This document shows, piece by piece, positions 1 through 7,856 of a DNA stretch of 62,358 nucleotides. Source of the stretch: Brevifilum sp029548365 (GTDB lineage: Bacteria > Chloroflexota > Anaerolineae > Anaerolineales > Anaerolineaceae); NCBI GenBank assembly GCA_035376985.1, contig DAOSSA010000013.1:1-62358 (forward strand), written 5' to 3'. A program made the position numbers and the translations under genes. Every line of letters starts with the position of its first letter. The stretch's first letter is position 1. Below the pieces are notes generated by a model that was given only the letters and a program-made list of their open reading frames with translations, did no database searches and was not told the DNA's origin.

Positions 1-47
1 GCATTCCTTCAGCAGGGTTTTCTTGAGCTTTTTCAATCCTAAACGTG

Positions 48-78
48 TTGACGAGTGCTTATAAAAGTGTGTTATAAT
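48..78 (+). promoter_or_regulatory. Probable sigma-70-type promoter of the sugar-acid operon
   Basis: A TTGACG box at 48-53 and a perfect TATAAT at 73-78 are separated by 19 bp, slightly longer than ideal. Transcription would start near 85. Just downstream an inverted repeat, CATGA at 96-100 and TCATG at 107-111, could be an operator. An orphan AAGGAGG lies at 115-121 with no start codon at a suitable distance. The real ribosome site, AAGGAG, is at 185-190, eight bases before the permease ATG. Confidence 0.6.
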
Positions 79-198
79 TTTCTTGGCTTTTCAACCATGA
101 GCATTTTCATGATTAAGGAGGCGTTTATTAGACTTTTATCTTATTCGTTGTTTTATCGTTAAGCACAATTTATTTTAGATTAACAAGGAGCCTTATTT

Positions 199-1515
199 AT
201 GGAAACCGCAATAGGTGTAATCTTATTGATTACATACCTTATCTTTATTATTTACGCTGCAAGGGGTGGAAACCTCTTGCTCGGTCTTTTTGTAATGGCA
301 GTTCTTTGGACAGCCTTGTGTTGGATTGGCGGAGCTGTTGACTGGCCAACCCTCAACGCGCAGGTTTTCCAGGGCGGTCCTGAAGCCTTTGGCCCTACAG
401 CTGTGAACATCATCTTTGGTAGTTGGTTTGGAAGGGTCCTGATTGAGACAGGCATTGCACGCACAATTATTAAAAAGGCTGTTGAACTTGGTGGCGATAA
501 ACCAGCTCTTACTGTTATTCTGCTGGCCATTGTTGTAACCGCCATTTTCACAACCGCTTATGGTGTGGGCGCCGTGGTTGCCATTGGTGTTATTGTCTTT
601 CCAATTATGCTGTCGTTGGGGATACCCAAGCCATTGGCAACTGGAACTTTTGCCATGTCTATCACCAACGGCTTATATATCAACAATGCACTTCTCAGCC
701 AGGCGGCTGGAACGATGCAGATGGGTGAAGAGATTTATGATTTCAGGAGCCCTGAATGGACCCGCTTTGCGTTCATAGCCATAGCGATTCACCTGGCTTT
801 TGTGATCGTAATGGTCCTCATCAGCTTGCGGAATAAGAAGAAATCCACAGCCTGGGCAGCCCAAGAAGTCAATTTGGAAGGCGAAAATGCCAATTTGATG
901 GCTTGCCTGACCCCCCTTCTGCCTGTTAGCATTTCGTTGATAACGAAAATGAGCGCCATCCTCGCAATTGTACTTTCTGTAATCTGGGCGTTGGGCTGGA
1001 CTGGATATCTTAAAAAGGGCTGGAATGGGATTGCAGATGTCGTCCAAAAGACCTTCTATGAAGGCGTTGCAGACGTTGGGCTGGTGCTCGGGTTCTTGCT
1101 CTTCTTGCAGATGTTCATTCGCTCAGCAAGCGTGGCAAAAGCTTTCTTAGCGCCAATCGTCGCCCCCATTCTGCCGCAAAACGTGTTCCTGCTTTACCTG
1201 GTATTCGGTATCTTCGGGTTCCTGGCCTTATTCCGAGGTCCACTTTCCATTTGGGGTGCTGGTGCAGCTACATTTGCCATCATCGCAGGAACCGGTCTGT
1301 ATCCTCTGACGATTCTGTATCCCCTCTTCTATATCCTTTGCTCCACAATCACCACGAACGTTTGCCCAACACAATCCTGGAACCTTTGGGCTATTGGTTA
1401 CACAAAAGTAACCATCAAGGAATTCATGACGCAAACCTTGCCCTATGCATTGCCGCTTGCCCTGGTGCTCGAATTGGTGGCTTATGTGTTATTAGCTTCT
1501 CGTGTTGTCATCTAA
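199..1515 (+). CDS. GntP/CitMHS-like organic-acid permease
   Basis: A 438-residue, very hydrophobic protein with roughly 11-12 membrane segments. It has a cytoplasmic loop rich in Lys, Glu and Asn near residues 210-235. The layout of two homologous halves, with conserved small-residue helices such as TAYGVGAVVAIG near residue 118, fits the ion-transporter superfamily that includes gluconate (GntP) and citrate symporters. It should import an organic acid by proton or sodium symport. It is the first gene of an operon continuing through a hydantoinase-like ATPase to KDPG aldolase and KDG kinase, so a sugar acid or its lactam/lactone derivative is the likely cargo. The exact substrate cannot be read from the sequence. 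AAGGAG eight bases upstream sets the ATG start. Confidence 0.75.
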   Translation: METAIGVILLITYLIFIIYAARGGNLLLGLFVMAVLWTALCWIGGAVDWPTLNAQVFQGGPEAFGPTAVNIIFGSWFGRVLIETGIARTIIKKAVELGGDKPALTVILLAIVVTAIFTTAYGVGAVVAIGVIVFPIMLSLGIPKPLATGTFAMSITNGLYINNALLSQAAGTMQMGEEIYDFRSPEWTRFAFIAIAIHLAFVIVMVLISLRNKKKSTAWAAQEVNLEGENANLMACLTPLLPVSISLITKMSAILAIVLSVIWALGWTGYLKKGWNGIADVVQKTFYEGVADVGLVLGFLLFLQMFIRSASVAKAFLAPIVAPILPQNVFLLYLVFGIFGFLALFRGPLSIWGAGAATFAIIAGTGLYPLTILYPLFYILCSTITTNVCPTQSWNLWAIGYTKVTIKEFMTQTLPYALPLALVLELVAYVLLASRVVI

Positions 1516-1601
1516 GCCCCTGTATGAGCTTCCGCTATGGTTGAAAAGTTGCTTTACGATTGTTGAACAATGCGGGGCAACCAAAATTAAGTAGGTAATG
1601 A

Positions 1602-1631
1602 TCGGGAGGAGGGTCATTTCTCTCCTCCCGA
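1602..1631 (+). promoter_or_regulatory. Intra-operon hairpin between permease and hydantoinase-like gene
   Basis: TCGGGAGGAG (1602-1611) and CTCCTCCCGA (1622-1631) form a perfect 10-bp GC-rich stem with a 10-base loop. No T-run follows, so it is more likely an mRNA processing or stability element than a terminator. It could set the relative amounts of the membrane permease and the cytoplasmic enzymes. Confidence 0.5.
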
Positions 1632-1671
1632 AGGATATTATGATTATTTATTGTTAATGTTGAGGCGAAAT

Positions 1672-3801
1672 ATGAGCACACGAAAAATTCGATTTGGTAT
1701 TGATGTCGGTGGAACACACACGAAAGCGGTTGCCCTTGATAACGATACCAACGAAATCATTGGTGAATCAATTGTTATGACCAGCCATGACCACGAAGAT
1801 GGCGTGGCAGCAGGTGTGATTGAGTGCTTTGAAAATTGCATGAGAGAATACAATATCGACCCCGATGATGTTGTCTTCATCGCGCACAGCACAACCCAGG
1901 CGACCAACGCCCTGCTCGAAGGCGATGTGGCAAAAGTTGGCATCATTGGCATGGCTGGTGGCGGACTGGAAGGACTGCTGGCGAAAAGCCAATCAAAGTT
2001 GCCTGATATTGACCTGGGAACCGGAAGGAAGATCCACACCTGCCATACTTTCTTAAAACTCAAGGATGTCAATGAATCTTCAGTGAAAATGGCGATTGAA
2101 GATCTGAAACAACAGGGCGCATCCGTTATTGTGGCGTCAAAAGCATTTGGCGTGGACAGTATTGCAGAGGAAAACCTTGTTAAAGATGTGGCTGAAAAGC
2201 ATGACATGATGGTTACCGTTGCATCGGAAATCAGCAAACTTTATGGTCTCACTCGCCGCACACGCACAGCAGCCATCAATGGCAGCATTCTGCCAAAAAT
2301 GCTTGATACTGCGAACAGCACTGAAACGAGCGTTCGTCAGGCTGGCATTAGCGTACCTTTAATGATTATGCGCGGCGACGGCGGCGTGATGGATGTAATA
2401 GAGATGAAGAAGCGCCCGGTGCTGACCATGTTGTCCGGCCCTGCCGCCAGCATCATGGGCGCCCTTATGTACCTGCGCGCTTCCAATGGCATTTATTTCG
2501 AGGTCGGGGGGACATCGACGAATATCGGCGTCATCAAAAATGGCAGGCCGGCTGTCGAATACACGGTTGTTGGCGGGCATCGTACATATATCAATTCACT
2601 AGATGTGCGTGTGCTAGGTGTTGCCGGTGGAAGTATGGTGCGGGCAAAAGACAACATCCTGGTGGATGTCGGCCCTCGTTCAGCTCATATTGCTGGTTTG
2701 AAATACGCAGTTTATACCCCATTGGAAGAGATTGTAGACCCCCAATTAGAGTTTTTCTCTCCAAAAAAAGGCGACCCTGCTGATTATGTCAGGATCAAAC
2801 TTGCCAGTGGTAAGCGAGTCACACTGACCAATAGCTGCGCCGCGAATGTGTTGGGCTTATGTCAGCCCGATGATTATTCATACGGTATTCAGGAATCTGC
2901 CCGGCGCTGTATGCAGCCTCTCGCCGATTATCTCGGTATTTCCGTAGAAGAAACTGCTCAACAGATTCTGCATAAAGCCTACGAAAAAATCCACCCGGTG
3001 ATCGATGAGTTCGCAGAAAAATATCGGCTTGAACACGACCAGATGACACTGGTTGGCGTGGGTGGTGGCGCTGCAGCATTGATACCCTATTCTTCTGGCG
3101 TGATGAAACTGAACTACTCCATCCCCAAATATGCTGAAGTCATTTCTTCGATCGGCGTAGCCCTGGCGATGATCCGCGATGTTGTGGAAAGGGTGATCCC
3201 CAATCCGACCACAGAAGAAATCAGCCGCATCAAACGTGAAGCAGCTGCGTTAGCCATCAAAAACGGTGCTGTCCCATCCACAGTGGAAGTCCATATTGAA
3301 ATCGACCCACAAAGCTCAAAGGTAACCGCGATTGCATTGGGTTCAAACGAAGTCCAGGCCACCGATCTGTCTCTGAAAGTCAACGCAGATGAAGCCCGAG
3401 AGATTGCTGCTCAATCGATGAACGCAAAGTTGGAAGAGGTCGAATTACTCATACACCAGGACATCTTTTATGTGTTTGGCCGGAAAGTCGGCGATAAACA
3501 ACAATTGCGACTGGTCGACCACCGCGGTTTTGTGAAAGTTCAATGTTCCAATGCCATCGGAACGGCGTGTAAAGCTAGGGATTGGGAAAGTAACACCAAA
3601 AAACTGTGGGACCAGCAAGTCTCTTACAGACGTGAAATGCTCTCCACCCCCGACATCTTCCTGTGCATCAATGGAAAGGTCCTGGACTTTTCAAACTCCC
3701 TGGATTTTAATCAACTCACCGTCGTGATGCGTAGTGAATTTCTTGAAGCAGATCCAGATGAGGATATCATATTGATCAGTTCAAGAACCGAGATACTATG
3801 A
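1672..3801 (+). CDS. Hydantoinase/oxoprolinase (HyuA) family ATPase
   Basis: A 709-residue member of the HyuA / 5-oxoprolinase A / acetone carboxylase beta family. These proteins phosphorylate a carbonyl, lactam or enol substrate with ATP. The N-terminus carries the actin-fold phosphate motif DVGGTHTKA at about residues 9-17. HSTTQATNALLEGD follows near 75, a second phosphate motif EVGGTSTNIG near 280, and GVGGGAAALIP near 465. The C-terminal 170 residues are a less familiar extension. The usual partner HyuB is absent and the neighbours are sugar-acid genes, so a classical hydantoinase role is doubtful. A GAGG at 1662-1665 supports ATG 1672 over the upstream in-frame TTG 1651 and ATG 1657. 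The gene overlaps the next by 4 bp. Confidence 0.8.
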   Translation: MSTRKIRFGIDVGGTHTKAVALDNDTNEIIGESIVMTSHDHEDGVAAGVIECFENCMREYNIDPDDVVFIAHSTTQATNALLEGDVAKVGIIGMAGGGLEGLLAKSQSKLPDIDLGTGRKIHTCHTFLKLKDVNESSVKMAIEDLKQQGASVIVASKAFGVDSIAEENLVKDVAEKHDMMVTVASEISKLYGLTRRTRTAAINGSILPKMLDTANSTETSVRQAGISVPLMIMRGDGGVMDVIEMKKRPVLTMLSGPAASIMGALMYLRASNGIYFEVGGTSTNIGVIKNGRPAVEYTVVGGHRTYINSLDVRVLGVAGGSMVRAKDNILVDVGPRSAHIAGLKYAVYTPLEEIVDPQLEFFSPKKGDPADYVRIKLASGKRVTLTNSCAANVLGLCQPDDYSYGIQESARRCMQPLADYLGISVEETAQQILHKAYEKIHPVIDEFAEKYRLEHDQMTLVGVGGGAAALIPYSSGVMKLNYSIPKYAEVISSIGVALAMIRDVVERVIPNPTTEEISRIKREAAALAIKNGAVPSTVEVHIEIDPQSSKVTAIALGSNEVQATDLSLKVNADEAREIAAQSMNAKLEEVELLIHQDIFYVFGRKVGDKQQLRLVDHRGFVKVQCSNAIGTACKARDWESNTKKLWDQQVSYRREMLSTPDIFLCINGKVLDFSNSLDFNQLTVVMRSEFLEADPDEDIILISSRTEIL

Positions 3802-4451
3802 TCATCGAATGGATCGGTGAATTGGTTACACTCACAGATGAGGATTGGGCGCGGTATTCCTTCCGCTCCGAACCATTAGTTAATCGAATTCCACCGGAAA
3901 AACGAAAGGAATATGCCAGAAAGGCAGCAGAGAGTGCTTCATCGCTGGCTGAACAGCTTAAAACCGATTTTGGGGACGTTTCTCCCAGAAAGTTAGTAAA
4001 AAAGCTGAACCTGAACCTTGTGGAAAAAACCTCTCAAAGCAGTCCGGGCTATTCCATGTTCGCCAGCTTTGAGGAGCCCGATACGATCAACGTCTTTACA
4101 GATCTCGCTCATGCCGCAGATCAGTTAATCAACGAGAAGGGCTTGCGTGAATTTACTGGCGAGGTTAACACAACGGATCTATTAATCGCCCACGAGCTGT
4201 ATCACTACTTTGAGCTGACCCAGCCTGATCTTTTTTCTGTAGCTGAGCGTATAAAAGTGTGGCAAATTGGTCCCTTTAAAAATGTCAGCCGCATCACCTG
4301 CCTGGGTGAGATTGGCGCGATGGCTTTTACCAGAGAGCTGGTTCAACTGCAATGCTCTCCCTTCATTTTTAATGTCATCTTGCTTTACGTTCAAAACCCC
4401 GTTACCGCAGAACGGCACTACTTAAATATGATGAACAAATCAACACAATAG
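3798..4451 (+). CDS. Putative zinc metallopeptidase with HExxH motif, ImmA/IrrE-like
   Basis: A 217-residue soluble protein of no family I can name firmly. HELYH at residues 132-136 is a zinc-metalloprotease signature. A Glu in the stretch LGEIGAMAF (about residue 171, 35 residues later) could be the third ligand, as in ImmA/IrrE peptidases. The N-terminal half is charged and helical. The ATG overlaps the stop of the hydantoinase-like gene in an ATGA, so the two are translationally coupled. A peptidase coupled to a HyuA-like ATPase suggests maturation, turnover or anti-repressor cleavage. Alternatively it may be a catalytically inert, ligand-sensing relic. Function is inferred only from motif and position. 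Confidence 0.55.
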   Translation: MIIEWIGELVTLTDEDWARYSFRSEPLVNRIPPEKRKEYARKAAESASSLAEQLKTDFGDVSPRKLVKKLNLNLVEKTSQSSPGYSMFASFEEPDTINVFTDLAHAADQLINEKGLREFTGEVNTTDLLIAHELYHYFELTQPDLFSVAERIKVWQIGPFKNVSRITCLGEIGAMAFTRELVQLQCSPFIFNVILLYVQNPVTAERHYLNMMNKSTQ

Positions 4452-4461
4452 AAGGTAAATT

Positions 4462-5013
4462 ATGATTTATTTGATCATTTCATTTGGATTAAGTTTGGTT
4501 GTGGTTGGAGTTGCGCTCTATCTTATTTTTACTAAGAGGCCGAAAAAGATGGAAAATGAAATCCTGCGGCTCTCTGAGACCTGGATGTCAGCAGTCTTAG
4601 GGGGAATGCTGATTGCCATGGGATTGTTCATTCTGGTTCTCAAAGTGATCGATCCTTCTACAGGGGGTTCAGATCAGACTTCATACCTCCTGGCTGCTGC
4701 ATTTATCCTAGTGTGTAATGTATCGGGCTCAGCAATCCTGTTGTTTTCGCTTCTGAAGACCATCATTGCATGTGAGGATAAATTGGTTATCGTTTCAGCC
4801 TTTGGAAAGCAAACACATCTGCAGTGGAGAGAGATCAAAGAAATAAAACTGAAACCCCTATCAAACAAAGCAACTTTTATTAGCGACAAACTCGAATTCG
4901 TTGTAGGCGGAGATCCCGGAATTTACAAAAAATTTATTCCAGTAGCAAGACGCAAAATCCCTCCCAGGGTAACCCAAGATTTGTTGGACAAATTGTCAAA
5001 CCGGTTTTTATAA
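4462..5013 (+). CDS. Membrane protein with bacterial PH-like domain
   Basis: A 183-residue protein with a membrane helix at residues 2-22, a charged loop, and two more helices near 45-65 and 78-98. A C-terminal cytoplasmic region follows (about 105-183) made of short beta-strands and one final helix. It includes KLVIVSAFGKQTHLQWREI, the pattern of bacterial PH-like (bPH) domains. It lies 10 bp after the HExxH gene and 30 bp before the RraA-like gene, inside the operon. No enzyme motif is seen. It may anchor or sense something at the membrane for the pathway, but this is a guess from context. Confidence 0.5.
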   Translation: MIYLIISFGLSLVVVGVALYLIFTKRPKKMENEILRLSETWMSAVLGGMLIAMGLFILVLKVIDPSTGGSDQTSYLLAAAFILVCNVSGSAILLFSLLKTIIACEDKLVIVSAFGKQTHLQWREIKEIKLKPLSNKATFISDKLEFVVGGDPGIYKKFIPVARRKIPPRVTQDLLDKLSNRFL

Positions 5014-5043
5014 ACATCAATTAGATTAGAAATGGAGCTTAAA

Positions 5044-5709
5044 ATGAGTGAGTGGAAAAATGATAAAGAATTATTCAAGATAATAAAGGAAGAGCTGTAC
5101 ACCGGCGTCATCTGCGACATGATGGATACCTTGGGCTACAGCCATATTTATCTTCCTAACGTTATCCAATCGATTCGTCTTACAGATGTGATGGTGGGAC
5201 GTGCATTCCCGACCATCATTTGCGATGTGTATGGTGAACAAGAGAAACCCCTGGGATTACTGACTGAGGCGATTGACAATATCAGCGAGGACGAGGTTTA
5301 CATCGTAACAGGCGGAGACCGCCGCTGCAGCTACTTTGGCGAAATCATGACCGCAACCATCAAACGCAGGGGAGCGGTGGGTGCTGTAATTGATGGCTAT
5401 ATCCGCGATACGCGCCAGGTGTTAGAGCAGGATTTTCCTGTGTTCTGTATGGGGCGAGATGCCCAGGGCTCATTGTTTCGCAACCAGGTCATTCGCTACG
5501 GCGTTCCGGTTGAAATTGGAAATATCCTGATTCGCCCCGGTGATCTGATTTTTGGTGATATCGACGGCGTTGTCGTGATCCCTAAAGAAATCGAAGACAA
5601 AGCAATCACCGTCACACTGGAGAAAGTACGTGGAGAAAAAGACACCCGAGAGGCGATTGAACGTGGAATGTCTGCAGTTGACGCCGAGAAGAAATACGGT
5701 TCATTCTAA
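5044..5709 (+). CDS. RraA-family aldolase/decarboxylase-like protein
   Basis: A 221-residue RraA / HMG-aldolase family protein. The characteristic core runs GGDRRCSYFGE followed by GAVIDGYIRDT at about residues 95-130, with the metal-binding Arg-Asp pair in YIRDT. Family members cleave 4-hydroxy-4-methyl-2-oxoglutarate or decarboxylate oxaloacetate, or, as RraA proper, bind RNase E. Catabolic-operon members are usually aldolases for branched or dicarboxylic hydroxy-acids. Position next to KDPG aldolase and KDG kinase favours the aldolase or decarboxylase role here. GGAG at 5034-5037 lies six bases before ATG 5044, which is preferred over ATG 5032. Confidence 0.75.
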   Translation: MSEWKNDKELFKIIKEELYTGVICDMMDTLGYSHIYLPNVIQSIRLTDVMVGRAFPTIICDVYGEQEKPLGLLTEAIDNISEDEVYIVTGGDRRCSYFGEIMTATIKRRGAVGAVIDGYIRDTRQVLEQDFPVFCMGRDAQGSLFRNQVIRYGVPVEIGNILIRPGDLIFGDIDGVVVIPKEIEDKAITVTLEKVRGEKDTREAIERGMSAVDAEKKYGSF

Positions 5710-5731
5710 GTGAATCACCAAAGAGGTTGAA

Positions 5732-6694
5732 ATGAATGTAATTGAAAGAATCGGAAAAGCTGGACTCGTCCCTGTTGTCGTCATCGACAAAGTAGAAGAC
5801 GCGGTTCCAGCTGCTCGGGCGCTGTTGGCTGGTGGATTGGACATCATGGAGATCACTATGCGCACAGCGGCGGGCATCGAGGCAATCAGAAACGTACGCG
5901 CATCTGTGCCTGAAATGCTGGTTGGCGCAGGTACAATTTTGTCATTAGAAAAATGCATTGAAGCGGCTGAAGCCGGCGCTCAGTTCATCGTTTCTCCTGG
6001 TTTTGACGCTGAAATAGTGGCCTGGTGTGTGGAACATGATGTTGCCGTTACGCCCGGCTGCGTCACACCGACAGAAATCCAACAGGCGCTGGCGCTGGGA
6101 GTGAACACCGTTAAATTCTTCCCATCCAATGTCTACGGCGCTGTTGCTGCAATGAATGCTTTAAACGGCCCATTTAAATCTGTCGGCGTTAATTTCATTC
6201 CCACAGGCGGCGTTAATAATGATAATCTCTCAGAATATGCGAGTAAACCATTCATCCACGCTGTTGGTGGAGGTTGGTTGTGTAAAACGGCTGATATTGT
6301 CAATCACAATTTTAGCGCGATCACAGAAGTAGTCAAACAAGCCATCGACATCCTGCTGGGGTTTGAACTGGCCCACGTTGGTATTAATCTGGACACTGCC
6401 GATGAATCCCTGCAGGTGTGCAAGCAATTTGAGTCTGCTTTCGGTTTTGCCACCAAGGAAGGCAATAGCTCAAACTTTGCCAGCCCTGGTATCGAAGTTA
6501 TGAAATCAAAATACCTCGGCGAGATGGGTCATATCGCCATTAAGACCAACAACATCACAAGAGCCGTGCATTACCTGGCAAAGCGCGGCTTTGAAGTTGA
6601 CATGGAAACCGCCAAATACAAGGGCGACTCGATGGTTGCCGTGTATTTGCGCGATGAATTTGGCGGTTTCGCTATCCACCTTCTGCAAAAGTAA
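5732..6694 (+). CDS. KDPG/KHG aldolase fused to a C-terminal VOC (glyoxalase-fold) domain
   Basis: A 320-residue two-domain protein. Residues 1-205 are a class I KDPG aldolase. EITMRT carries the catalytic Glu and phosphate-site Arg, VKFFPSN has the Schiff-base Lys at 128, and GGV lies near 165. It would cleave 2-keto-3-deoxy-6-phosphogluconate into pyruvate and glyceraldehyde 3-phosphate. Residues 210-320 form a VOC-type domain (LAHVGINL at its start, MGHIAIKTNN in the second half, GGFAIHLLQK at the end). This could dimerise, bind metal or epimerise a substrate. E. coli Eda is only about 213 residues, so the extra domain is notable. It is followed 11 bp later by the kinase that supplies its substrate. 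Confidence 0.85.
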   Translation: MNVIERIGKAGLVPVVVIDKVEDAVPAARALLAGGLDIMEITMRTAAGIEAIRNVRASVPEMLVGAGTILSLEKCIEAAEAGAQFIVSPGFDAEIVAWCVEHDVAVTPGCVTPTEIQQALALGVNTVKFFPSNVYGAVAAMNALNGPFKSVGVNFIPTGGVNNDNLSEYASKPFIHAVGGGWLCKTADIVNHNFSAITEVVKQAIDILLGFELAHVGINLDTADESLQVCKQFESAFGFATKEGNSSNFASPGIEVMKSKYLGEMGHIAIKTNNITRAVHYLAKRGFEVDMETAKYKGDSMVAVYLRDEFGGFAIHLLQK

Positions 6695-6705
6695 GGAGAA
6701 TAAAA

Positions 6706-7731
6706 ATGAAATTCCTAACCTTTGGCGAGATCATGCTGCGGTTGAAACCGCCGTACCACGAGCGCTTGTTTCAAGGGTTAATGCTTGAGGCAACCTTCGG
6801 CGGCGGGGAAGCCAATGTTGCGGTATCGCTGGCAAATTACGGGATGGATGTGAGCTATCTCACGGTACTTCCTAAAAACGCGATCGGCGACGCCTGCGTC
6901 CAGACCATCAGGAAATTTGGCGTTGATACCAGCAGGATTCAACGTGGCGCCGGGCGGATGGGGATTTATTTCCTGGAGCCTGGCGCAAACCAGCTCCCCA
7001 GTAAGGTTGTGTACGATCGAGAATTCTCTGCGATTGCCCTCGCTAAACCCGGTGATATCGATTGGGACCAGGCTTTTTCAGGAATCAACTGGTTCCACAT
7101 CACCGGCATCACGCCAGCAATTTCAGAATCAGCCATGCTGCTTTCCCTTCAGTCGGTAAAAGCCGCCAGGGAAAAAGGCATTACTGTGTCCTGTGACCTC
7201 AATTTTCGTAAAAATTTGTGGAAATACGGCAAAAATGCTCCTGAGGTGATGAGCGAATTGGTCAAGTACGTGGATGTTGCCATTGCCAACGAGGAGGACT
7301 GCCAGAAATCACTGGGGATTAAAGTTGATGCAGATGTCGAGAGCGGCAAATTAGACGTTTCAAAATACGAAGCACTCACCAACCAGGTTCTGGCAATCTA
7401 TCCTGACATGAAGTTGATTGCAATAACACTGCGCGAAAGCCAGAGTGCGGATATCAACGGTTGGGCAGGCTGTTTGAATGACCGGGAGCAGTTCTACCTC
7501 AGTACGCGTTATGAGATTCGCGATATTATCGATCGGGTTGGCGGTGGAGACGCATTTTGCTCTGGTTTAATCTACGGGTTGAACGCGTTCACAGACAAAC
7601 AGGACGCACTCGAGTTTGCTGCGGCAGCCAGCTGCCTGAAACATTCCATCATTGGCGATTTTAATCTTGTCAGCATTGCTGATGTGCTCAATTTGATGGG
7701 CGGGGATGCTTCTGGAAGGGTTCAGAGATAA
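6706..7731 (+). CDS. kdgK: 2-keto-3-deoxygluconate kinase (PfkB family)
   Basis: A 341-residue PfkB/ribokinase-family sugar kinase. The N-terminus TFGEIMLRLKPP and the GGGEANVAVSLANYG glycine motif are typical of KDG kinases. DRVGGGDAFCSGLIYG near residue 275 is the second PfkB signature with the catalytic Asp and anion hole. It phosphorylates 2-keto-3-deoxygluconate at C6 to KDPG, the substrate of the aldolase encoded just upstream. Together these two genes give the lower Entner-Doudoroff/uronate route. AAGGAG precedes the ATG. It is the last gene of the operon and is followed by a strong terminator. Confidence 0.85.
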   Translation: MKFLTFGEIMLRLKPPYHERLFQGLMLEATFGGGEANVAVSLANYGMDVSYLTVLPKNAIGDACVQTIRKFGVDTSRIQRGAGRMGIYFLEPGANQLPSKVVYDREFSAIALAKPGDIDWDQAFSGINWFHITGITPAISESAMLLSLQSVKAAREKGITVSCDLNFRKNLWKYGKNAPEVMSELVKYVDVAIANEEDCQKSLGIKVDADVESGKLDVSKYEALTNQVLAIYPDMKLIAITLRESQSADINGWAGCLNDREQFYLSTRYEIRDIIDRVGGGDAFCSGLIYGLNAFTDKQDALEFAAAASCLKHSIIGDFNLVSIADVLNLMGGDASGRVQR

Positions 7732-7762
7732 CCCATTCTTTAACCCTCTGAATAATGACCTG

Positions 7763-7798
7763 AAAAAGGGGCTGAGTTATAAGGCAGCCCCTTTTTTT
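7763..7798 (+). terminator. Rho-independent terminator of the sugar-acid operon
   Basis: GGGGCTG (7768-7774) pairs with CAGCCCC (7785-7791) around a 10-base loop. The stem is extended by five A's pairing with the T's and is followed by a seven-T run. It also separates this operon from the convergent ABC exporter genes. Confidence 0.9.
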
Positions 7799-7856
7799 AG
7801 AAAACTGGGTCTGAACAGTGTAAAACGATGGTTATCACCAAATATTCCACCCAACT

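Noticed and set aside
1672..3801. Acetone carboxylase beta subunit or 5-oxoprolinase as a definite name
   Set aside because: The partner subunits are missing and the length and neighbours fit neither, so only the family is given.
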